DNA of 64,000 bases from assembly GCF_016919385.1 (NCBI RefSeq), contig NZ_CP070351.1:2108001-2172000 (forward strand), given 5' to 3'. The notes under the pieces are model-generated. The model saw only the letters and a program-made list of their open reading frames with translations, searched no databases and was not told where the DNA came from. Shown here in pieces: positions 38,984 to 50,206 of the stretch; the first letter of the stretch is position 1; every line of letters begins with the position of its first letter. The position numbers were made by a program, and so were the translations under genes. The DNA is from Gordonia sp. PDNC005. Its GTDB lineage: Bacteria > Actinomycetota > Actinomycetes > Mycobacteriales > Mycobacteriaceae.

Positions 38984-39446
38984 TTCGGTTCCCCTCTTAC
39001 GTTCCCCTCGAATCCGGTCGGATTTCGAGTCCGTTGTCCTCAGTCGAGTACATGCGGTCCGCGTGAGCGAACACGTTCGATGCGACGGACTTCCATCGCA
39101 ATTCCATTAATACCAGTACCACTACGTCACTAGCGTGTCATCTCGTCACTCCAGGACCAAGTTTCATCCACAGGCTCTACCCGTTCGAAATACAATCTCG
39201 ATCGTTTTGTCACCGAGAACGGAGCGGCGAGCCGGTCTGCGGCACCGCGGGCCCCCTGACCGCGTCAAAGGCCATGTCAGAGGCGATGAAGGACGTCCGA
39301 CCACTGCGACCCGCGACACTTCACGCCGATCACGTACATGTGATCTGCATTCCATTGCCGCGAACCATCGCCACCCTCGACGAAAGGTCAGTTCTCTATT
39401 CAACAAAGAATGTGAACAATTGTTCGATACGCGCGGCGGACGTCTA
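38984..39446. promoter_or_regulatory. 463-base noncoding region upstream of wag31
   Basis: No convincing gene on either strand and lower GC than its surroundings, as expected of a regulatory region. It holds wag31's ribosome site, an imperfect inverted repeat CGAATCCG / CGGATTTCG near 39009-39027, TATTAAT at about 39105-39112 (minus strand) as a possible -10, and a palindromic element GATCAC-N6-GTGATC at 39328-39345. It separates wag31 from yggT, so wag31 probably has its own promoter(s). Confidence 0.6.
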
Positions 39447-39749
39447 TCAGAGACCCGATGCCACCGCGAAATGTTGAGTCACCTGCATGCCGATCGAGAC
39501 CAGGATCAGGATGATCAGAAGTGAGAGATCGAGGCGCACCGCACCCAAGTTGAGCGGTGGGATCAGTCGGCGCAGAAGCTTCACGGGCGGATCGGTCAGC
39601 ATGAACACGATCTCGATGATCACCACCGACGGGCCCTTTGGTCGCCACCGACGCGCGAACGACTGCACCATCTCCACCACGAGCCTGCCGAGCAGGAGCA
39701 GCGTGTAGACGAACAGCGCGAAATAGAGGATCCACAGAAACGATGTCAC
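39447..39749 (-). CDS. YggT-family membrane protein
   Basis: 100 residues with two membrane segments: LWILYFALFVYTLLLLGRLVVEM and LDLSLLIILILVSIGMQV, separated by the family signature TDPPVKLLRRLIPPL. YggT proteins sit between sepF and divIVA in Gram-positive division clusters; the exact role is unknown but a link to division or envelope is suggested by context. GTG start. Confidence 0.9.
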   Translation of the reverse strand: MTSFLWILYFALFVYTLLLLGRLVVEMVQSFARRWRPKGPSVVIIEIVFMLTDPPVKLLRRLIPPLNLGAVRLDLSLLIILILVSIGMQVTQHFAVASGL

Positions 39750-39842
39750 CCGTCAATCGTGCCTGATGTCAGACGACAACGCCGCGCCGACCCGCCGGAG
39801 GAGGCGGTTCGACGCGGCGCGGGCGTCAGTAGAGACGGTCGC

Positions 39843-40604
39843 TCAGGACTGGTTGGAGAAACCGGTCTCCGCGATCCGTCGCCGTTGCTCGGGGCTCACG
39901 TCGATGCCTGCGGGCGAGAGCAGGAACACCTTGGTGGCGACCTTCTCGAGCGAACCGCGGACCGCGAAGGCGAGTCCCGCAGCGAAGTCGACCAGTCGCT
40001 TGGCGTCGTCGTTGCTCATGTCGGCGAGGTCGATGATGACCGGGTTGCCGTCACGGTAGCGCTCACCGATGGTCCGCGCCTCCGAGTAGTCGGCGGGACG
40101 CAGCGTCGTGATCTTGGCCGAGGTGTCGGCGACCGCGTCGACCTCCATGCGGGGTTCCGGCGCGATGGCGTTGGCGCCGCGCACCTGCAGACCAGACGAC
40201 CGCTCGAGAGGCTCGAGACGCGAACGGAGCGGAGCCTCGTCGGCGAGGCGGCGCGGAGCCTCCACGCGGCGTGCCGCGACATACGGACGCTCCGATCGCG
40301 GGGCGTACCCGCGCGAGCCCTCAAAGCGGCCGCCGTCGTGCATCACGGGTTCACGCAGCCCGGCGTCGGCGTACTCGGCTTCGCGATAGCCCGCTTCGCG
40401 ATACTCGCCTCGGAACTCCGACGCGCGGTAGTCGTCGTCTTCGTAGAAGGGTTCCTCGCGCAGCGAGTTCGAACGGTACTTCTCCATGTACGTCCGCTCA
40501 CGAGCACTGGGCTCGCCGTCGGACGGTCCGTCGAAGTAGTCGTCGTCGTACTCGTTCGGAGGCACCATGCCGAAATATGCCTTGAACTTCTGCATCGTCG
40601 TCAT
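39843..40604 (-). CDS. sepF: Cell division protein SepF
   Basis: 253 residues. N-terminal amphipathic membrane-binding helix (MQKFKAYFGMVP), a long charged, Tyr/Arg/Glu-rich linker (about 20-160) and the C-terminal SepF core (ITTLRPADYSEARTIGERYRDGNPVIIDLADMSNDDAKRLVDFAAGLAFAVRGSLEKVATKVFLLSPAGIDV) that binds the FtsZ tail. SepF is the FtsZ membrane anchor in actinobacteria, which lack FtsA. ATG with GAAAGG just upstream. Confidence 0.96.
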   Translation of the reverse strand: MTTMQKFKAYFGMVPPNEYDDDYFDGPSDGEPSARERTYMEKYRSNSLREEPFYEDDDYRASEFRGEYREAGYREAEYADAGLREPVMHDGGRFEGSRGYAPRSERPYVAARRVEAPRRLADEAPLRSRLEPLERSSGLQVRGANAIAPEPRMEVDAVADTSAKITTLRPADYSEARTIGERYRDGNPVIIDLADMSNDDAKRLVDFAAGLAFAVRGSLEKVATKVFLLSPAGIDVSPEQRRRIAETGFSNQS

Positions 40605-40686
40605 CGGAAGCCTTTCTCGAGATGCGCGTGGTCCGTGTGGAAGTTGTTGCCGGTTGGTCCAGATGATTCTGTTGTGACCAATGTGA

Positions 40687-41418
40687 CTAGAGAGAGAGTA
40701 TCGGTCGCGGACCCATGATCGCGGTTCCGACACGCACACATGTCGATCCGGCTTCGATCGCTTCCTCAAGATCGCCGGACATGCCTGCCGAGAACTCCCG
40801 AGCCTCCGGATGGCCGGCGACGAAGCGCTCCCGCACCGCCGCCGCCTGCAGCATTGCCGCATCGGCGGCGATGCCAAGAGGAGCGATGACCATGAGCCCG
40901 TCCAAGCGCAACGCATCATGCGAGGCGACGCGATCGGCGGCGCCGGCGAGATCTGCCTCGACGAGTCCGCCACGTGACGGGTCGCCGTCGAGGCTCAGCT
41001 GCAGCAGCACACCGAGCGGCGACGTCCGTTCGCCGTCGTCGATGCAGCGAGCCGCGGCGCCACCGAAGGCGTCGATCAAGTCCAGCGAGTCGACCGAGTG
41101 CACTCGGCGCGCCCACCGAGCGACCGACCGGGCCTTCTTGCGTTGCACCGTTCCGATCATGTCGGCGTCGAACGAGATGCGGGGACGAGCCGCGGACACT
41201 TCGACGAGCTTGCGACTCGCCTCCGGCTCACGTGACTCCCCCACTTCCCGGACACCGAGGTCGAGCAGATGCACAACGTCCGACGCCGGGAAGAACTTAG
41301 TCACGACGAGCAATGTGACGTCACCGTCGGTCCGGCCCGCAGCCCGAGTCGCATCCGCCACGCGGGTCTGTGCCGCATTCAGTGCGGCCGACAGCGAGTC
41401 GCGTCGGGAATCCGTCAC
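40687..41418 (-). CDS. YggS-family PLP homeostasis protein
   Basis: 243-residue alanine-racemase-fold protein binding PLP without known catalysis. The PLP lysine is in LLVVTKFFPASDV. Family motifs VREVGESREPEA and FSAGMSGDLEEAIEAGSTCVRVGTAIMG are intact. GTG start overlapping the pgeF stop (GTGA). A conserved member of the ftsZ-sepF neighbourhood. Confidence 0.93.
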   Translation of the reverse strand: MTDSRRDSLSAALNAAQTRVADATRAAGRTDGDVTLLVVTKFFPASDVVHLLDLGVREVGESREPEASRKLVEVSAARPRISFDADMIGTVQRKKARSVARWARRVHSVDSLDLIDAFGGAAARCIDDGERTSPLGVLLQLSLDGDPSRGGLVEADLAGAADRVASHDALRLDGLMVIAPLGIAADAAMLQAAAVRERFVAGHPEAREFSAGMSGDLEEAIEAGSTCVRVGTAIMGPRPILSL

Positions 41419-42152
41419 TCGGTCTCCCGCGTGGCAGAGGAGTCCATCCAGACGACCGACGCGATGCGCCCCGTCGGCGCTCCGCGCCGGTGGCTGAACA
41501 GCGACAGATCGTCGATCGTGCATCGCGGGTCGACGGCCACTCCCCCGACACCGGCCTCGAGCAACTGCCGACGGATGCCTGCGCGCAGATCGAGTCCCGC
41601 CGTGCCCTTGCTCGTGCGGCATGCGCTGCCGGGAAGATGCTTCTCCACATCGGCCTGCATCGCACTGGGCACCTCGTAGCGGTCACCGCCGGCGGCCGGC
41701 CCGAGGAACGCGCCGATTCGGTCGGCTCGCGCCCCGAGGTCGAACATCGCCTCCAGGACGACCGGCACGATGCCGATCCGCGCACCGACGCGGCCGGCGT
41801 GGACGGCGGCGATCACGCCGGCCTCGTCGTCGCTGAGCAGGATCGGGACGCAGTCCGCGGTCAAGACGGCGAGTGCGAGGTCGGTGCGCGACGTGACGAG
41901 TGCATCGGTCACCGGAACCGGTTCGGCGACCGGACCGTCGACGACGGTCACGGTGCGGCTGTGAACCTGCTCCATCCAGACCACACGATCGGGGCCTACG
42001 CCCAGATCCCGAGCCAGACGTGACCTGTTCTCGGCGACGGCGCCAGGATCATCGCCCACATGGTCGCCCAGATTGAACGAGTCGTACGGCGACTGCGAGA
42101 CCCCACCGGCCCGGGTCGTCACGGCACGACGGACCGTGTACGCCACGGTCAC
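41415..42152 (-). CDS. pgeF: Peptidoglycan editing factor PgeF / YfiH (laccase-domain) family
   Basis: 245 residues. Metal-site residues appear in [20 protein letters not shown] (Cys) and [15 protein letters not shown] (His). Family members are reported as purine nucleoside phosphorylases and as factors preventing L-Ser misincorporation by MurC in Enterobacteria; the second fits its location between ftsZ and yggS. The 5' end overlaps the ftsZ stop by 4 bases. Confidence 0.85.
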   Translation of the reverse strand: MTVAYTVRRAVTTRAGGVSQSPYDSFNLGDHVGDDPGAVAENRSRLARDLGVGPDRVVWMEQVHSRTVTVVDGPVAEPVPVTDALVTSRTDLALAVLTADCVPILLSDDEAGVIAAVHAGRVGARIGIVPVVLEAMFDLGARADRIGAFLGPAAGGDRYEVPSAMQADVEKHLPGSACRTSKGTAGLDLRAGIRRQLLEAGVGGVAVDPRCTIDDLSLFSHRRGAPTGRIASVVWMDSSATRETE

Positions 42153-43309
42153 TTCATGAAGTCGGGAACGTCGACGTCATCGTCGTCGAAGCGCAACGAG
42201 TTGCGGCGCGGCGCCGGGTCGCCGAAGGGGTTGCCCGGCTTCTCCCGCTCGCTGCCGAACAGCGGATCCTTCGCCGCCGGAGTCGAGACCTCGCCGGAAC
42301 TCGCCGGCGCAACCTGGTTCCGGTTGTTCGACGCGAGAGGTGCGTCGACCTTCTTGCGGGGGGTTCCGCCGTCGAAACCCGCCGCTATCACCGTCACCCG
42401 CACCTCGTCACCGAGGTTGTCGTCGATCACGGTGCCGAAGATGATGTTCGCCTCTTCGTGCGCGGCCTCCTGGACCTGCGACGCGGCGTCGTTGATCTCG
42501 AACAGGCCGAGATCACTGCCGCCGGCGATCGAGATGAGCACACCGCGGGCGCCCTCCATCGACGCTTCGAGCAGTGGCGAGTTGATCGCGGCCTGCGCCG
42601 CCTTGCTCGCGCGGCCGTCTCCCCGCGCGGCGCCGATTCCCATGAGTGCGCTGCCCGCATCACTCATGACGCCCTTGACGTCGGCGAAGTCGACATTGAT
42701 CAGACCCGGCGTGGTGATCAGGTCCGTGATGCCCTGGACACCGTTGAGGAGCACCTCGTCGGCGCTGCGGAACGCGTCCATCAGCGAGAGGTTGGAGTCG
42801 CCGAGCTGCAGCAGGCGATCGTTCGGGATCACGATCAACGTGTCGCACGACTCGCGCAGAGCCGTGATCCCCGCATCGGCCTGACCGCCGCGGCGCTTGC
42901 CCTCGAACGAGAACGGGCGTGTGACCACACCGACGGTGAGTGCACCGAGCTTGCGGGAGATCGACGCGACGACCGGTGCGCCGCCGGTGCCGGTGCCGCC
43001 TCCCTCGCCCGCAGTCACGAACACCATGTCGGCACCCTTGAGCAGTTCTTCGATCTCGTCGCGCGCATCCTCTGCGGCCGCGCGGCCGACCTCTGGGTTC
43101 GCTCCTGCGCCAAGGCCTCGTGTCGAGTCACGGCCGATGTCGAGCTTCACGTCGGCGTCTGAGATCAGGAGCGCCTGGGCATCGGTGTTGATGGCGATGA
43201 ACTCGACACCCTTGAGGCCCTGCTCGATCATCCGGTTGACGGCATTGACACCACCGCCGCCGATGCCGACGACCTTGATGACAGCCAGGTAGTTGTGGGG
43301 TGGCGTCAT
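42149..43309 (-). CDS. ftsZ: Cell division GTPase FtsZ
   Basis: 386 residues. Tubulin signature [10 protein letters not shown] at 103-112, [11 protein letters not shown] at 15-25, the T7-loop segment [16 protein letters not shown], a variable linker and the conserved C-terminal peptide [11 protein letters not shown] that binds SepF and FtsW. ATG preceded by AGGAAAGG. Forms the Z-ring; regulated by promoters in the gap to ftsQ and within ftsQ in relatives. Confidence 0.98.
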   Translation of the reverse strand: MTPPHNYLAVIKVVGIGGGGVNAVNRMIEQGLKGVEFIAINTDAQALLISDADVKLDIGRDSTRGLGAGANPEVGRAAAEDARDEIEELLKGADMVFVTAGEGGGTGTGGAPVVASISRKLGALTVGVVTRPFSFEGKRRGGQADAGITALRESCDTLIVIPNDRLLQLGDSNLSLMDAFRSADEVLLNGVQGITDLITTPGLINVDFADVKGVMSDAGSALMGIGAARGDGRASKAAQAAINSPLLEASMEGARGVLISIAGGSDLGLFEINDAASQVQEAAHEEANIIFGTVIDDNLGDEVRVTVIAAGFDGGTPRKKVDAPLASNNRNQVAPASSGEVSTPAAKDPLFGSEREKPGNPFGDPAPRRNSLRFDDDDVDVPDFMK

Positions 43310-43462
43310 GATGCCTTTCCTAATCCTGATTCAAACCCTAAAGCTCAACCAAAGGGTTATAGTTATGTCAAGTACGTAACACTTGATGACAACGGTATTG
43401 ATTTCGTGCACATGTGCCGGGTAAGGCGTGTGGGCGTGTCGCAGATTGTTCGCCGCGAAATC
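43310..43462 (-). promoter_or_regulatory. ftsQ-ftsZ intergenic region with TTGACA and an inverted repeat
   Basis: AT-richer than its surroundings. A consensus -35-like TTGACA reads on the minus strand at 43376-43381, with TATAAC close downstream. AACCCT (43334-43339) and AGGGTT (43353-43358) form an inverted repeat about 25 bases before the ftsZ start. No confident -35/-10 pair at standard spacing. It probably carries a dedicated ftsZ promoter. Confidence 0.5.
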
Positions 43463-44212
43463 TCAGTTCACCGCTGGGAATTCCGGACTCGACACGTTGT
43501 AGGTGTCCCCCTTCACCTTCAGCGCACTCTGCAGAGCTTCCGCTTTGTCGTCGGTCCGCTCTGCATCACCCCAGATCACACGACGTTTCGACGCCATGAC
43601 CAGAGTGATGTCGGCCGGCGACGACGCTTCGATCGTCGTCGTCCGTGATCGGAGCCACTCCGGCAACTCCTGCGCGACCGTCAGGGCCGCCAAAGTCGCC
43701 GGATCCTTCGATCCGGGGTTCGGAACCGCAAGAATCGGCAGTCGCCCGAACGCCTTCGGCACCGAGGCCCGGTCAGCGAACGTCAGATAGACCATTCCCA
43801 GCCGATCCATCACGCCGATCTTGCCCTCCCACTCGAGAGTGGCGACCGGCGTCCGCTCGGTGACGTCGATGGTCAGCGTGGACGGATAGCTCCGCTCCAC
43901 TCGGACCTCTTCGACAGCGGGCAACACCGCGATCCGATCAGCGATCGCACCCGTGTCAACTTGAAGAAGCGGCACCCCCTGCGGCGCGGCCGCGAGGCGC
44001 AGCACCTCGTTGCGGTCGACGGACTGCGTCCCGACCACGTCCACCGATCGAACGGACATCAACGGCGAATAGTAGGCGACGGCCACCGCTCCCCCGACCA
44101 GTCCCAGGACTCCTGCCAGCACCAGGATCACCGACAACTTGCTCGGCCGCCGACCGCTGTCTCGGGCGGCGCGGTCGCGTCGGCGTCGACGACGCTCGTC
44201 GCCGTCGGTCAT
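43463..44212 (-). CDS. ftsQ: Cell division protein FtsQ
   Basis: 249-residue bitopic divisome protein. Very basic cytoplasmic N-terminus ([15 protein letters not shown]), one helix ([22 protein letters not shown]), then a POTRA domain ([23 protein letters not shown]) and the beta domain ([40 protein letters not shown]). ATG/GTG start overlapping the murC stop by 4 bases. Confidence 0.95.
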   Translation of the reverse strand: MTDGDERRRRRRDRAARDSGRRPSKLSVILVLAGVLGLVGGAVAVAYYSPLMSVRSVDVVGTQSVDRNEVLRLAAAPQGVPLLQVDTGAIADRIAVLPAVEEVRVERSYPSTLTIDVTERTPVATLEWEGKIGVMDRLGMVYLTFADRASVPKAFGRLPILAVPNPGSKDPATLAALTVAQELPEWLRSRTTTIEASSPADITLVMASKRRVIWGDAERTDDKAEALQSALKVKGDTYNVSSPEFPAVN

Positions 44213-45678
44213 CCCTGCTGTGCCAGCGCCGACAGTATCGGCGCCGCCTGCATCGTGATGTCTCCGGCCCCGATGGTGAGGACCAGATCACCGCGCCGTG
44301 CGCGTGCGGCGACTGCGCCGGGGATCTCGGACATGTTCGGAACGAACTCGGCCGGCACCGTGACCGCGTCGGCGATCAGGAGGCCGCTCACCCCAGGCTG
44401 CGGGGCTTCCCGAGCGCCGTAGACGTCGGCGACCAGCACCTCGTCCGCCAGGCTGAGGGCGTCGGCGAACTGGGCGGCGAACTCGGCCGTCCGCGAGTAC
44501 AGGTGCGGCTGGAACACCGCGATGACGCGGCCCGAACCGTGCCGGACCACGTCGCGTGCCGCCGAAAGGACCGCGCGGACTTCGGTCGGGTGGTGTGCGT
44601 AGTCGTCGTAGACGTCGACTTCCCGCTCTCTTCCGCGGAACTCGAACCGTCGGTGCACGCCGCCGAAGCTCTCGATCCCGTCGGCGACGGCGTCGACGCT
44701 CTGCCCCGTGCTAACGCAGGCCACGAGCGCGCCGAGCGCATTGAGCGCCATGTGCCGCCCAGGAAGGGTGACGTCGAGGGAACGCTCGAGCACAGTCGAC
44801 GCGACTGGCGGCGAGAGGCGCACTGCGGTGGTGCTGCCCGCGCCTCGGGGAGTCACCTCGAGAAGCTCGGCCACCAGGGGCACGCCCGGGGCCAAGTCGG
44901 CGTGATCACCGGCGCCGTATCCGAGAACGGCGACTCCACGATCGACGAGGGCTGCAGCGGTGCGTCCGCCGAGTGCCGCCGAACCCGGATCGTCGAGGCA
45001 GAGCACCAAGACTCCACCGGGACGAATCAGCGCGACGAATCTGTCGAAGACGTCGACATACGCCTGTTCGGTGCCGAAGAAGTCGAGGTGATCAACCTCG
45101 ATGTTCGTGACGACGACGATGTCGGGGGTGTACTCGAGGAGTGAACCGTCGCTCTCGTCGGCCTCTGCCACGAACACGCCGCCGCTGCCGTGGTGCGCAT
45201 TGGTGCCCGACTCGTTGAGCTCTCCGCCGACCGCGAACGACGGGTCACTGCCGCAGTGCTGCAATGCGACGACCGACATAGACGTGGTCGACGTCTTCCC
45301 GTGAGTACCGGAGATCAACAGCGTGCGATGCCCCTGCATCAAGAGCGCGAGCACCTGCGGGCGGTACAAGATCGGGATCCCGCGTTTGCGAGCCTCCACG
45401 AGCTCCGGATTGTCTTTCGGGATGGCGGCGTGAGTGGTCACGACAACAGTCGGACCGCCGTCGAGCACATCCAGCGCGGACGGATCGTGGCCCACGGTGA
45501 CCTGAGCTCCACGGGTACGAAGTGCGAGAATCCCTCTGGAGTCCTTGGCGTCGGATCCGGAGACACTTCCGCCCCGGGCGAGCAGGATGCGAGCGAGCCC
45601 GGACATCCCGGCTCCGCCGATTCCGACCATGTGTACTCGGGCGAGCTGCTCCGGCAGCTGCGACGACGGCGCGGTCAT
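44209..45678 (-). CDS. murC: UDP-N-acetylmuramate--L-alanine ligase
   Basis: 489-residue Mur ligase adding L-Ala to UDP-MurNAc. [14 protein letters not shown] at 16-29, the ATP loop GTHGKTSTT at 124-132, FEFRGRE and [11 protein letters not shown] (C-terminal domain) are typical. Overlaps murG by 4 bases. Confidence 0.97.
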   Translation of the reverse strand: MTAPSSQLPEQLARVHMVGIGGAGMSGLARILLARGGSVSGSDAKDSRGILALRTRGAQVTVGHDPSALDVLDGGPTVVVTTHAAIPKDNPELVEARKRGIPILYRPQVLALLMQGHRTLLISGTHGKTSTTSMSVVALQHCGSDPSFAVGGELNESGTNAHHGSGGVFVAEADESDGSLLEYTPDIVVVTNIEVDHLDFFGTEQAYVDVFDRFVALIRPGGVLVLCLDDPGSAALGGRTAAALVDRGVAVLGYGAGDHADLAPGVPLVAELLEVTPRGAGSTTAVRLSPPVASTVLERSLDVTLPGRHMALNALGALVACVSTGQSVDAVADGIESFGGVHRRFEFRGREREVDVYDDYAHHPTEVRAVLSAARDVVRHGSGRVIAVFQPHLYSRTAEFAAQFADALSLADEVLVADVYGAREAPQPGVSGLLIADAVTVPAEFVPNMSEIPGAVAARARRGDLVLTIGAGDITMQAAPILSALAQQG

Positions 45679-46811
45679 CGGGTTCTTCTCTCGGTCGCGA
45701 GTTCCAGTGCTGCGGTGGCGACGGCGACGGCCGCGTCGCGGTGACCGACTGACGCCGCGGCGGCACCCATCGCGGCCAGCCGTTCCGCGTCCGTGATCAA
45801 TGCGGGCACCTGCTCAGCGACCCATTCGGGCGTGACGTCGTTGTTGTCGACGATCAGGCATCCGCCGACCTGCTCCACGGGGAGGGCGTTGAGCCTCTGT
45901 TCACCGTTGCCGTGCGGCAGAGGGACGTACACCGCGGGGAGCCCGGCCGCCGAGATCTCGGCGACGGTCATCGCGCCCGAACGGCACATCACGAGGTCGG
46001 CCGCCGCATAGGCGAGGTCCATCCGGTTCAGGTAGCTGATCCCGACGTAGGCCGGAGCTCCTTCGGGCGAGACCGGGCTGATCGAGTTCTTGGGTCCGTA
46101 TGCGTGGAGAACTCCGACCCCGGCGTCGCCGAGCGCTCCAGCAGCGGGGGCGACGGCCTCGTTGAGCCGTTGTGCACCCTGCGAGCCACCGAACACGAGG
46201 AGGGTGGGTGCATCGGCGTCAAGACCGAAGAACTGACGGGCCTGCGCACGAACCGCGGCCCGGTCGAGGCCGGTGATGGCTCCGCGGACGGGGATTCCGA
46301 CGACCTCTGCGCCTGCGAGCCCGCAGTCGGGGACGGCCGCGAGGACACGGTCGGCGACCTTGGCGCCCACTTTGTTGGCGACGCCCGCACTCGCATTGGC
46401 CTCATGGATCACCACTGGCAGTCGAGACGCCCGGCGGAACGTCGACCGGGCCGCGAGGTAAGCCGGCAGTGCGACGTATCCGCCGAACCCGACTACCACA
46501 TCGGCGTCCACCTCGGCGAACACCTTGCGCGTCGCGCGAACCGAACGCAGTACTCGCCACGGCGTCTTGGCCAGTTCCAGACCGGGCTTGCGGGGCAACG
46601 GCACCGGCGGGATCAGTCTCAAGTCGTACCCGCGGTCCGGGACGATGGTCGTCTCCAGACCCCGGGTGGTGCCGAGTGCAGTGATCCGCGCCGTCGGGTC
46701 GAGCTGGCGGACGGCATCGGCGACAGCGAGCGCGGGCTCGATGTGCCCCGCGGTCCCGCCACCTGCCACCACGACGGACAGCGGCCTGCCGGTCTCTCTG
46801 TTCTTGCTCAC
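45675..46811 (-). CDS. murG: UDP-GlcNAc:undecaprenyl-PP-MurNAc-pentapeptide GlcNAc transferase
   Basis: 378-residue GT28 enzyme making lipid II from lipid I at the inner face of the membrane. The N-terminal [15 protein letters not shown] (17-31) and the C-terminal donor-binding [36 protein letters not shown] are intact. Overlaps ftsW by 4 bases. Confidence 0.97.
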   Translation of the reverse strand: MSKNRETGRPLSVVVAGGGTAGHIEPALAVADAVRQLDPTARITALGTTRGLETTIVPDRGYDLRLIPPVPLPRKPGLELAKTPWRVLRSVRATRKVFAEVDADVVVGFGGYVALPAYLAARSTFRRASRLPVVIHEANASAGVANKVGAKVADRVLAAVPDCGLAGAEVVGIPVRGAITGLDRAAVRAQARQFFGLDADAPTLLVFGGSQGAQRLNEAVAPAAGALGDAGVGVLHAYGPKNSISPVSPEGAPAYVGISYLNRMDLAYAAADLVMCRSGAMTVAEISAAGLPAVYVPLPHGNGEQRLNALPVEQVGGCLIVDNNDVTPEWVAEQVPALITDAERLAAMGAAAASVGHRDAAVAVATAALELATERRTR

Positions 46812-48673
46812 CGGCGCCTGGTCTCCCCTTCGTTCCGCCTTGTCGGCCGTGCTCGCGACGACATGTCTGCGCCGCTGCGTTGTGATCGTTCTGCTCGGGC
46901 GCCCGCCGACCGAGGTAGGCGCGGCTGCTCACGTCGGAACGCTCCCGGCTGGCTGCCAGGATAGTGGATCTCACCGGAGCGGACAGACGTCGACCCGCTG
47001 CCCGTCGCGGGACGCCGGACGCGGGACGAGCGGACAGGCGCCGGACGGCGTCTATCAGCCGTCGGCACCGGACGACGACGCTCCCGGCGACTCCGGTTGA
47101 CCGCGGCACGCGGCGGCTTGTAGGCCTGCGGAACCGGCAGGCGCAACAGACGCGCAAGGCCCTTCGGCTTCGGCCGAGTCAGTGCGGTGACGGCTGCAGG
47201 TTCGTGGCGCGCGGCGTTCGCGAGCAACCCGAGCATCGCGAGCATCGTCAACGCCGATGTGCCGCCGTACGAGAGGATCGGCAACTGGATACCGGTGACC
47301 GGCAGCAGACCGATCACGTAGCCGATGTTGATGAAGGCCTGCGCGAGGAACAGCACGGTGATCGTCACCGAGAGCAGTCGGAGGAAAGGGTCCGCCGAAC
47401 GGCGCGCGATCCGCATTCCCACCCAGCCGAGCAAGACGTACAGGGTGACGACGCTGAGAGCGCCGATCAGCCCGAGCTCTTCGCCGATGATCGCGAAGAT
47501 GAAGTCGTTGTGCGCGTTCGGCAGGTAGTTCCACTTCGCGGTTCCCTGCCCGAGCCCCTTGCCGAAGATCCCGCCGTCGGCGAGGGCGAACTTGGCTTGA
47601 TTCGCCTGGTAGCCGCCGCCGAGGACATCCTGGGCTCCGCCGAGGAAGCTGAACACTCGGGCCGCGCGGTACTCCTCGACAAACGCGAAGGCGACGAACC
47701 CGATGGCGCCGAAGAACGCGAACGATGCGACGACCCGACCCGGCAGCCCAGCGAAGACGAGCAGCACACCCACGATCATGACGAGGATCATCATCGTCGA
47801 CTGGTTCGGCTGAATCGCCACGAGGAACGCCATCACCGCCGCCACCGGCAGGAGCGGGAGGAGGAGTTCCTTGCTGAAGGTCCCTCCGGGCCGCTTGTGG
47901 GCCAGAATGCTCGCGCCCCACAGACACAGCGCGACCTTCGCGACCTCGGACGGTTGCAGCGTGAGCCCACCGATCTCGATCCATCGCTTGGCTCCACCGC
48001 CCTGCACGCCGACTCCGGGGATCATCACCATGATCAGCAGGAACAACGCGACGAGGACCAGCGGGAACGACATTCGCTGCAGGACGGCCGGCGACACTCG
48101 CATCGCCAGGTAGAAGCCCACAAAACCGAGAGCGACGAACATCGCCTGCGTCGTGAACATCCCGTAGGCGGAGCCGTCCTTCGAGTACCCGTCGACCGAG
48201 GACGCGGACAGCACCATCAGCAGACCGAGGACCGTCAGGATCACCGTCAGCGACAAGACCATGTGGAACGACGTCAACGGTCGTCCGACAAGATTGCCGA
48301 CGCCCTGCCGCACGGTGCCGATCACGGCGCGGACGTCGAACGAGGACATCGACAGGTTCAACCGCCGAGGGACTTCTGGAACGCGCCTGACGGGTTTCCG
48401 TGCTGCCTCGGAGTCAGCGTCCGACTCCGATTCCGCCTCGAGAATGTCCGGTGTCGAGGGATCATCCGAGCCGTCGTCGACCACCGAGCCAGGGTCTGCG
48501 GCGGCGCCACCGCCGACTCCCTCCAGCGAGTTCTCGGCGTCGGTGTCCGACTCGGCGACAGGCGCCTCGTCCTTGGCTTCGGTGGTCTTCGCGGTGTCAG
48601 CGTCGGCCGCACCGGGCCGCCTGCGGCGTCGGTCGCGACGATCCCGGCCGTCTCGCCGGTCTCGACTGCTCAT
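46808..48673 (-). CDS. ftsW: Peptidoglycan polymerase FtsW
   Basis: 621-residue SEDS-family glycosyltransferase that works with PBP FtsI at the septum. The membrane core runs from about 137 to 520 with the usual ten helices and conserved loops ([81 protein letters not shown]). Flanked by an N-terminal cytoplasmic extension of about 135 residues (basic then very acidic) and a C-terminal Arg/Pro-rich tail of about 95 residues, making it larger than typical FtsW. Confidence 0.96.
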   Translation of the reverse strand: MSSRDRRDGRDRRDRRRRRPGAADADTAKTTEAKDEAPVAESDTDAENSLEGVGGGAAADPGSVVDDGSDDPSTPDILEAESESDADSEAARKPVRRVPEVPRRLNLSMSSFDVRAVIGTVRQGVGNLVGRPLTSFHMVLSLTVILTVLGLLMVLSASSVDGYSKDGSAYGMFTTQAMFVALGFVGFYLAMRVSPAVLQRMSFPLVLVALFLLIMVMIPGVGVQGGGAKRWIEIGGLTLQPSEVAKVALCLWGASILAHKRPGGTFSKELLLPLLPVAAVMAFLVAIQPNQSTMMILVMIVGVLLVFAGLPGRVVASFAFFGAIGFVAFAFVEEYRAARVFSFLGGAQDVLGGGYQANQAKFALADGGIFGKGLGQGTAKWNYLPNAHNDFIFAIIGEELGLIGALSVVTLYVLLGWVGMRIARRSADPFLRLLSVTITVLFLAQAFINIGYVIGLLPVTGIQLPILSYGGTSALTMLAMLGLLANAARHEPAAVTALTRPKPKGLARLLRLPVPQAYKPPRAAVNRSRRERRRPVPTADRRRPAPVRSSRVRRPATGSGSTSVRSGEIHYPGSQPGAFRREQPRLPRSAGARAERSQRSGADMSSRARPTRRNEGETRRR

Positions 48674-50199
48674 CGGTTCGCGACGGAGTCGGCGAGAGCC
48701 AGCGATGCGGTCGCGAACGAGTCGCCACGCGCACCGTAACTGGCGAACATGTCGAGCGACGCGGCCGCAGGCGCCAACAGCACCGCGTCCACGGCCCGAC
48801 CGGAGCCCGCCTGGTCTGCCTCTGCCAACTGCCAGGCGGCCGAGACCGCCTGCGCCATCACGGCGTCGGCACCCGAGGCACCGGTCGCTGCGATGGCTGA
48901 AGTGCCGCCATCAGTCCGCTGAGTCATCACCGAACCATCGTCCCTTGTGAATACTGTGACTGCTGGGACTTCTGGGGCGTGTCGCGAAATCGCGTCGAGA
49001 ATGATCTCGCGATCAGTTCCAATCGCGACGACTCCAGCGAAACGATCCTTGTTGCGCGCGATCAGGTCGTCGACCGGCGCACCTTTCAACAGGCCGCCCG
49101 CGATGAGCACCACTCGCTCGTATCCGGACACCGCGGCCTGCGCGGCGTGTGGGTTCGTGGCCTTCGAGTCGTCGACGAACACGGTCGTGCTGATCCGCGC
49201 CACGGTCTGGCCGCGGTGCGCAGCCGGCGAGAATCCGATCAGGCCGCGCTCGACGGCCTCCGGAGCAATCCCCACCGCCCTGGTGACCGCAGCCGCCGCC
49301 AACGCGTCCAACAGCCCCGACGGTCCGGCGGGCCGGATGCGGTCGGCGGCGATGAGCGTCCTCGCGGTGTCGGCGAACGCATTGTCGACGAGCATCCCGT
49401 CCACGATGCCCAGTTGGCCGGCCTCCGGCACGGCCAGGGTGAACCCGATCCGCCGGGACCCCTCTCCAACCGGGAGGCCGGAGGCGACCGTGTCGTCGAG
49501 ACCGATGACGGCCACGTCGCCCAGCAACGCCTGCTGTTTCGCGGCCGCGTACGCGTCGAACGACCCGTGCCAATCGAGATGATCGTCGGCCACATTGAGC
49601 ACCACACCCGCCGCCGGCCGTACCGACGGCGCCCAGTGCAGTTGGAACGACGACATCTCGACGCACAGGACGTCGGCCCGGGGCGTCGCCCGGAGCGCGT
49701 CGGCGACGGTCAGCCCGATGTTGCCGCACGCGAGCACAGCGAGGTCCGCAGCGTCCACGATGGCCTCGGCCATCGACGTCGTGGTGGTCTTGCCGTTGGT
49801 ACCGGTGATCACGAGCCAGGTCCGCGCCGGGCCGTACAGTCCGGCCTGGTCGGCGCGCCACGCCAGTTCGACGTCGCCCCACACCGGAATCCCCGCGGCG
49901 GCCGCGGCCGCCAGCAACGCGTCATCGGGCCGGAAGCCCGGCGACACGACGATCACGTCGACGTCCGACGGCGCACTGACGACACCGTCGACGTCGAACG
50001 CGTCGGGTGCGACCATCGCAACGCCTCGCCCAGCCAGATCGGGGTCGGTCCCGCCGTGGGCGAACTTGGTGTCGAGCATCGTCACCCTGGCGTTCTGCTC
50101 CTGGAGCAGGTTCAGGACCGCGAGACCGGTCGCCCGCGCTCCTGCGACCAGGACGTGCTTGCCTGCGAGGATGAGTTCGGGCCGCTGCTGCACACTCAT
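48670..50199 (-). CDS. murD: UDP-N-acetylmuramoyl-L-alanine--D-glutamate ligase
   Basis: 509-residue Mur ligase. ATP loop GTNGKTTTT at 132-140, LNVADDHLDWHGSFDAY in the central domain and VDDSKATNPHAAQAAVSGYERVVLIAGG in the C-terminal domain. Overlaps the ftsW start by 4 bases. Confidence 0.97.
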   Translation of the reverse strand: MSVQQRPELILAGKHVLVAGARATGLAVLNLLQEQNARVTMLDTKFAHGGTDPDLAGRGVAMVAPDAFDVDGVVSAPSDVDVIVVSPGFRPDDALLAAAAAAGIPVWGDVELAWRADQAGLYGPARTWLVITGTNGKTTTTSMAEAIVDAADLAVLACGNIGLTVADALRATPRADVLCVEMSSFQLHWAPSVRPAAGVVLNVADDHLDWHGSFDAYAAAKQQALLGDVAVIGLDDTVASGLPVGEGSRRIGFTLAVPEAGQLGIVDGMLVDNAFADTARTLIAADRIRPAGPSGLLDALAAAAVTRAVGIAPEAVERGLIGFSPAAHRGQTVARISTTVFVDDSKATNPHAAQAAVSGYERVVLIAGGLLKGAPVDDLIARNKDRFAGVVAIGTDREIILDAISRHAPEVPAVTVFTRDDGSVMTQRTDGGTSAIAATGASGADAVMAQAVSAAWQLAEADQAGSGRAVDAVLLAPAAASLDMFASYGARGDSFATASLALADSVANR

Positions 50200-50206
50200 G
50201 GTTTCG

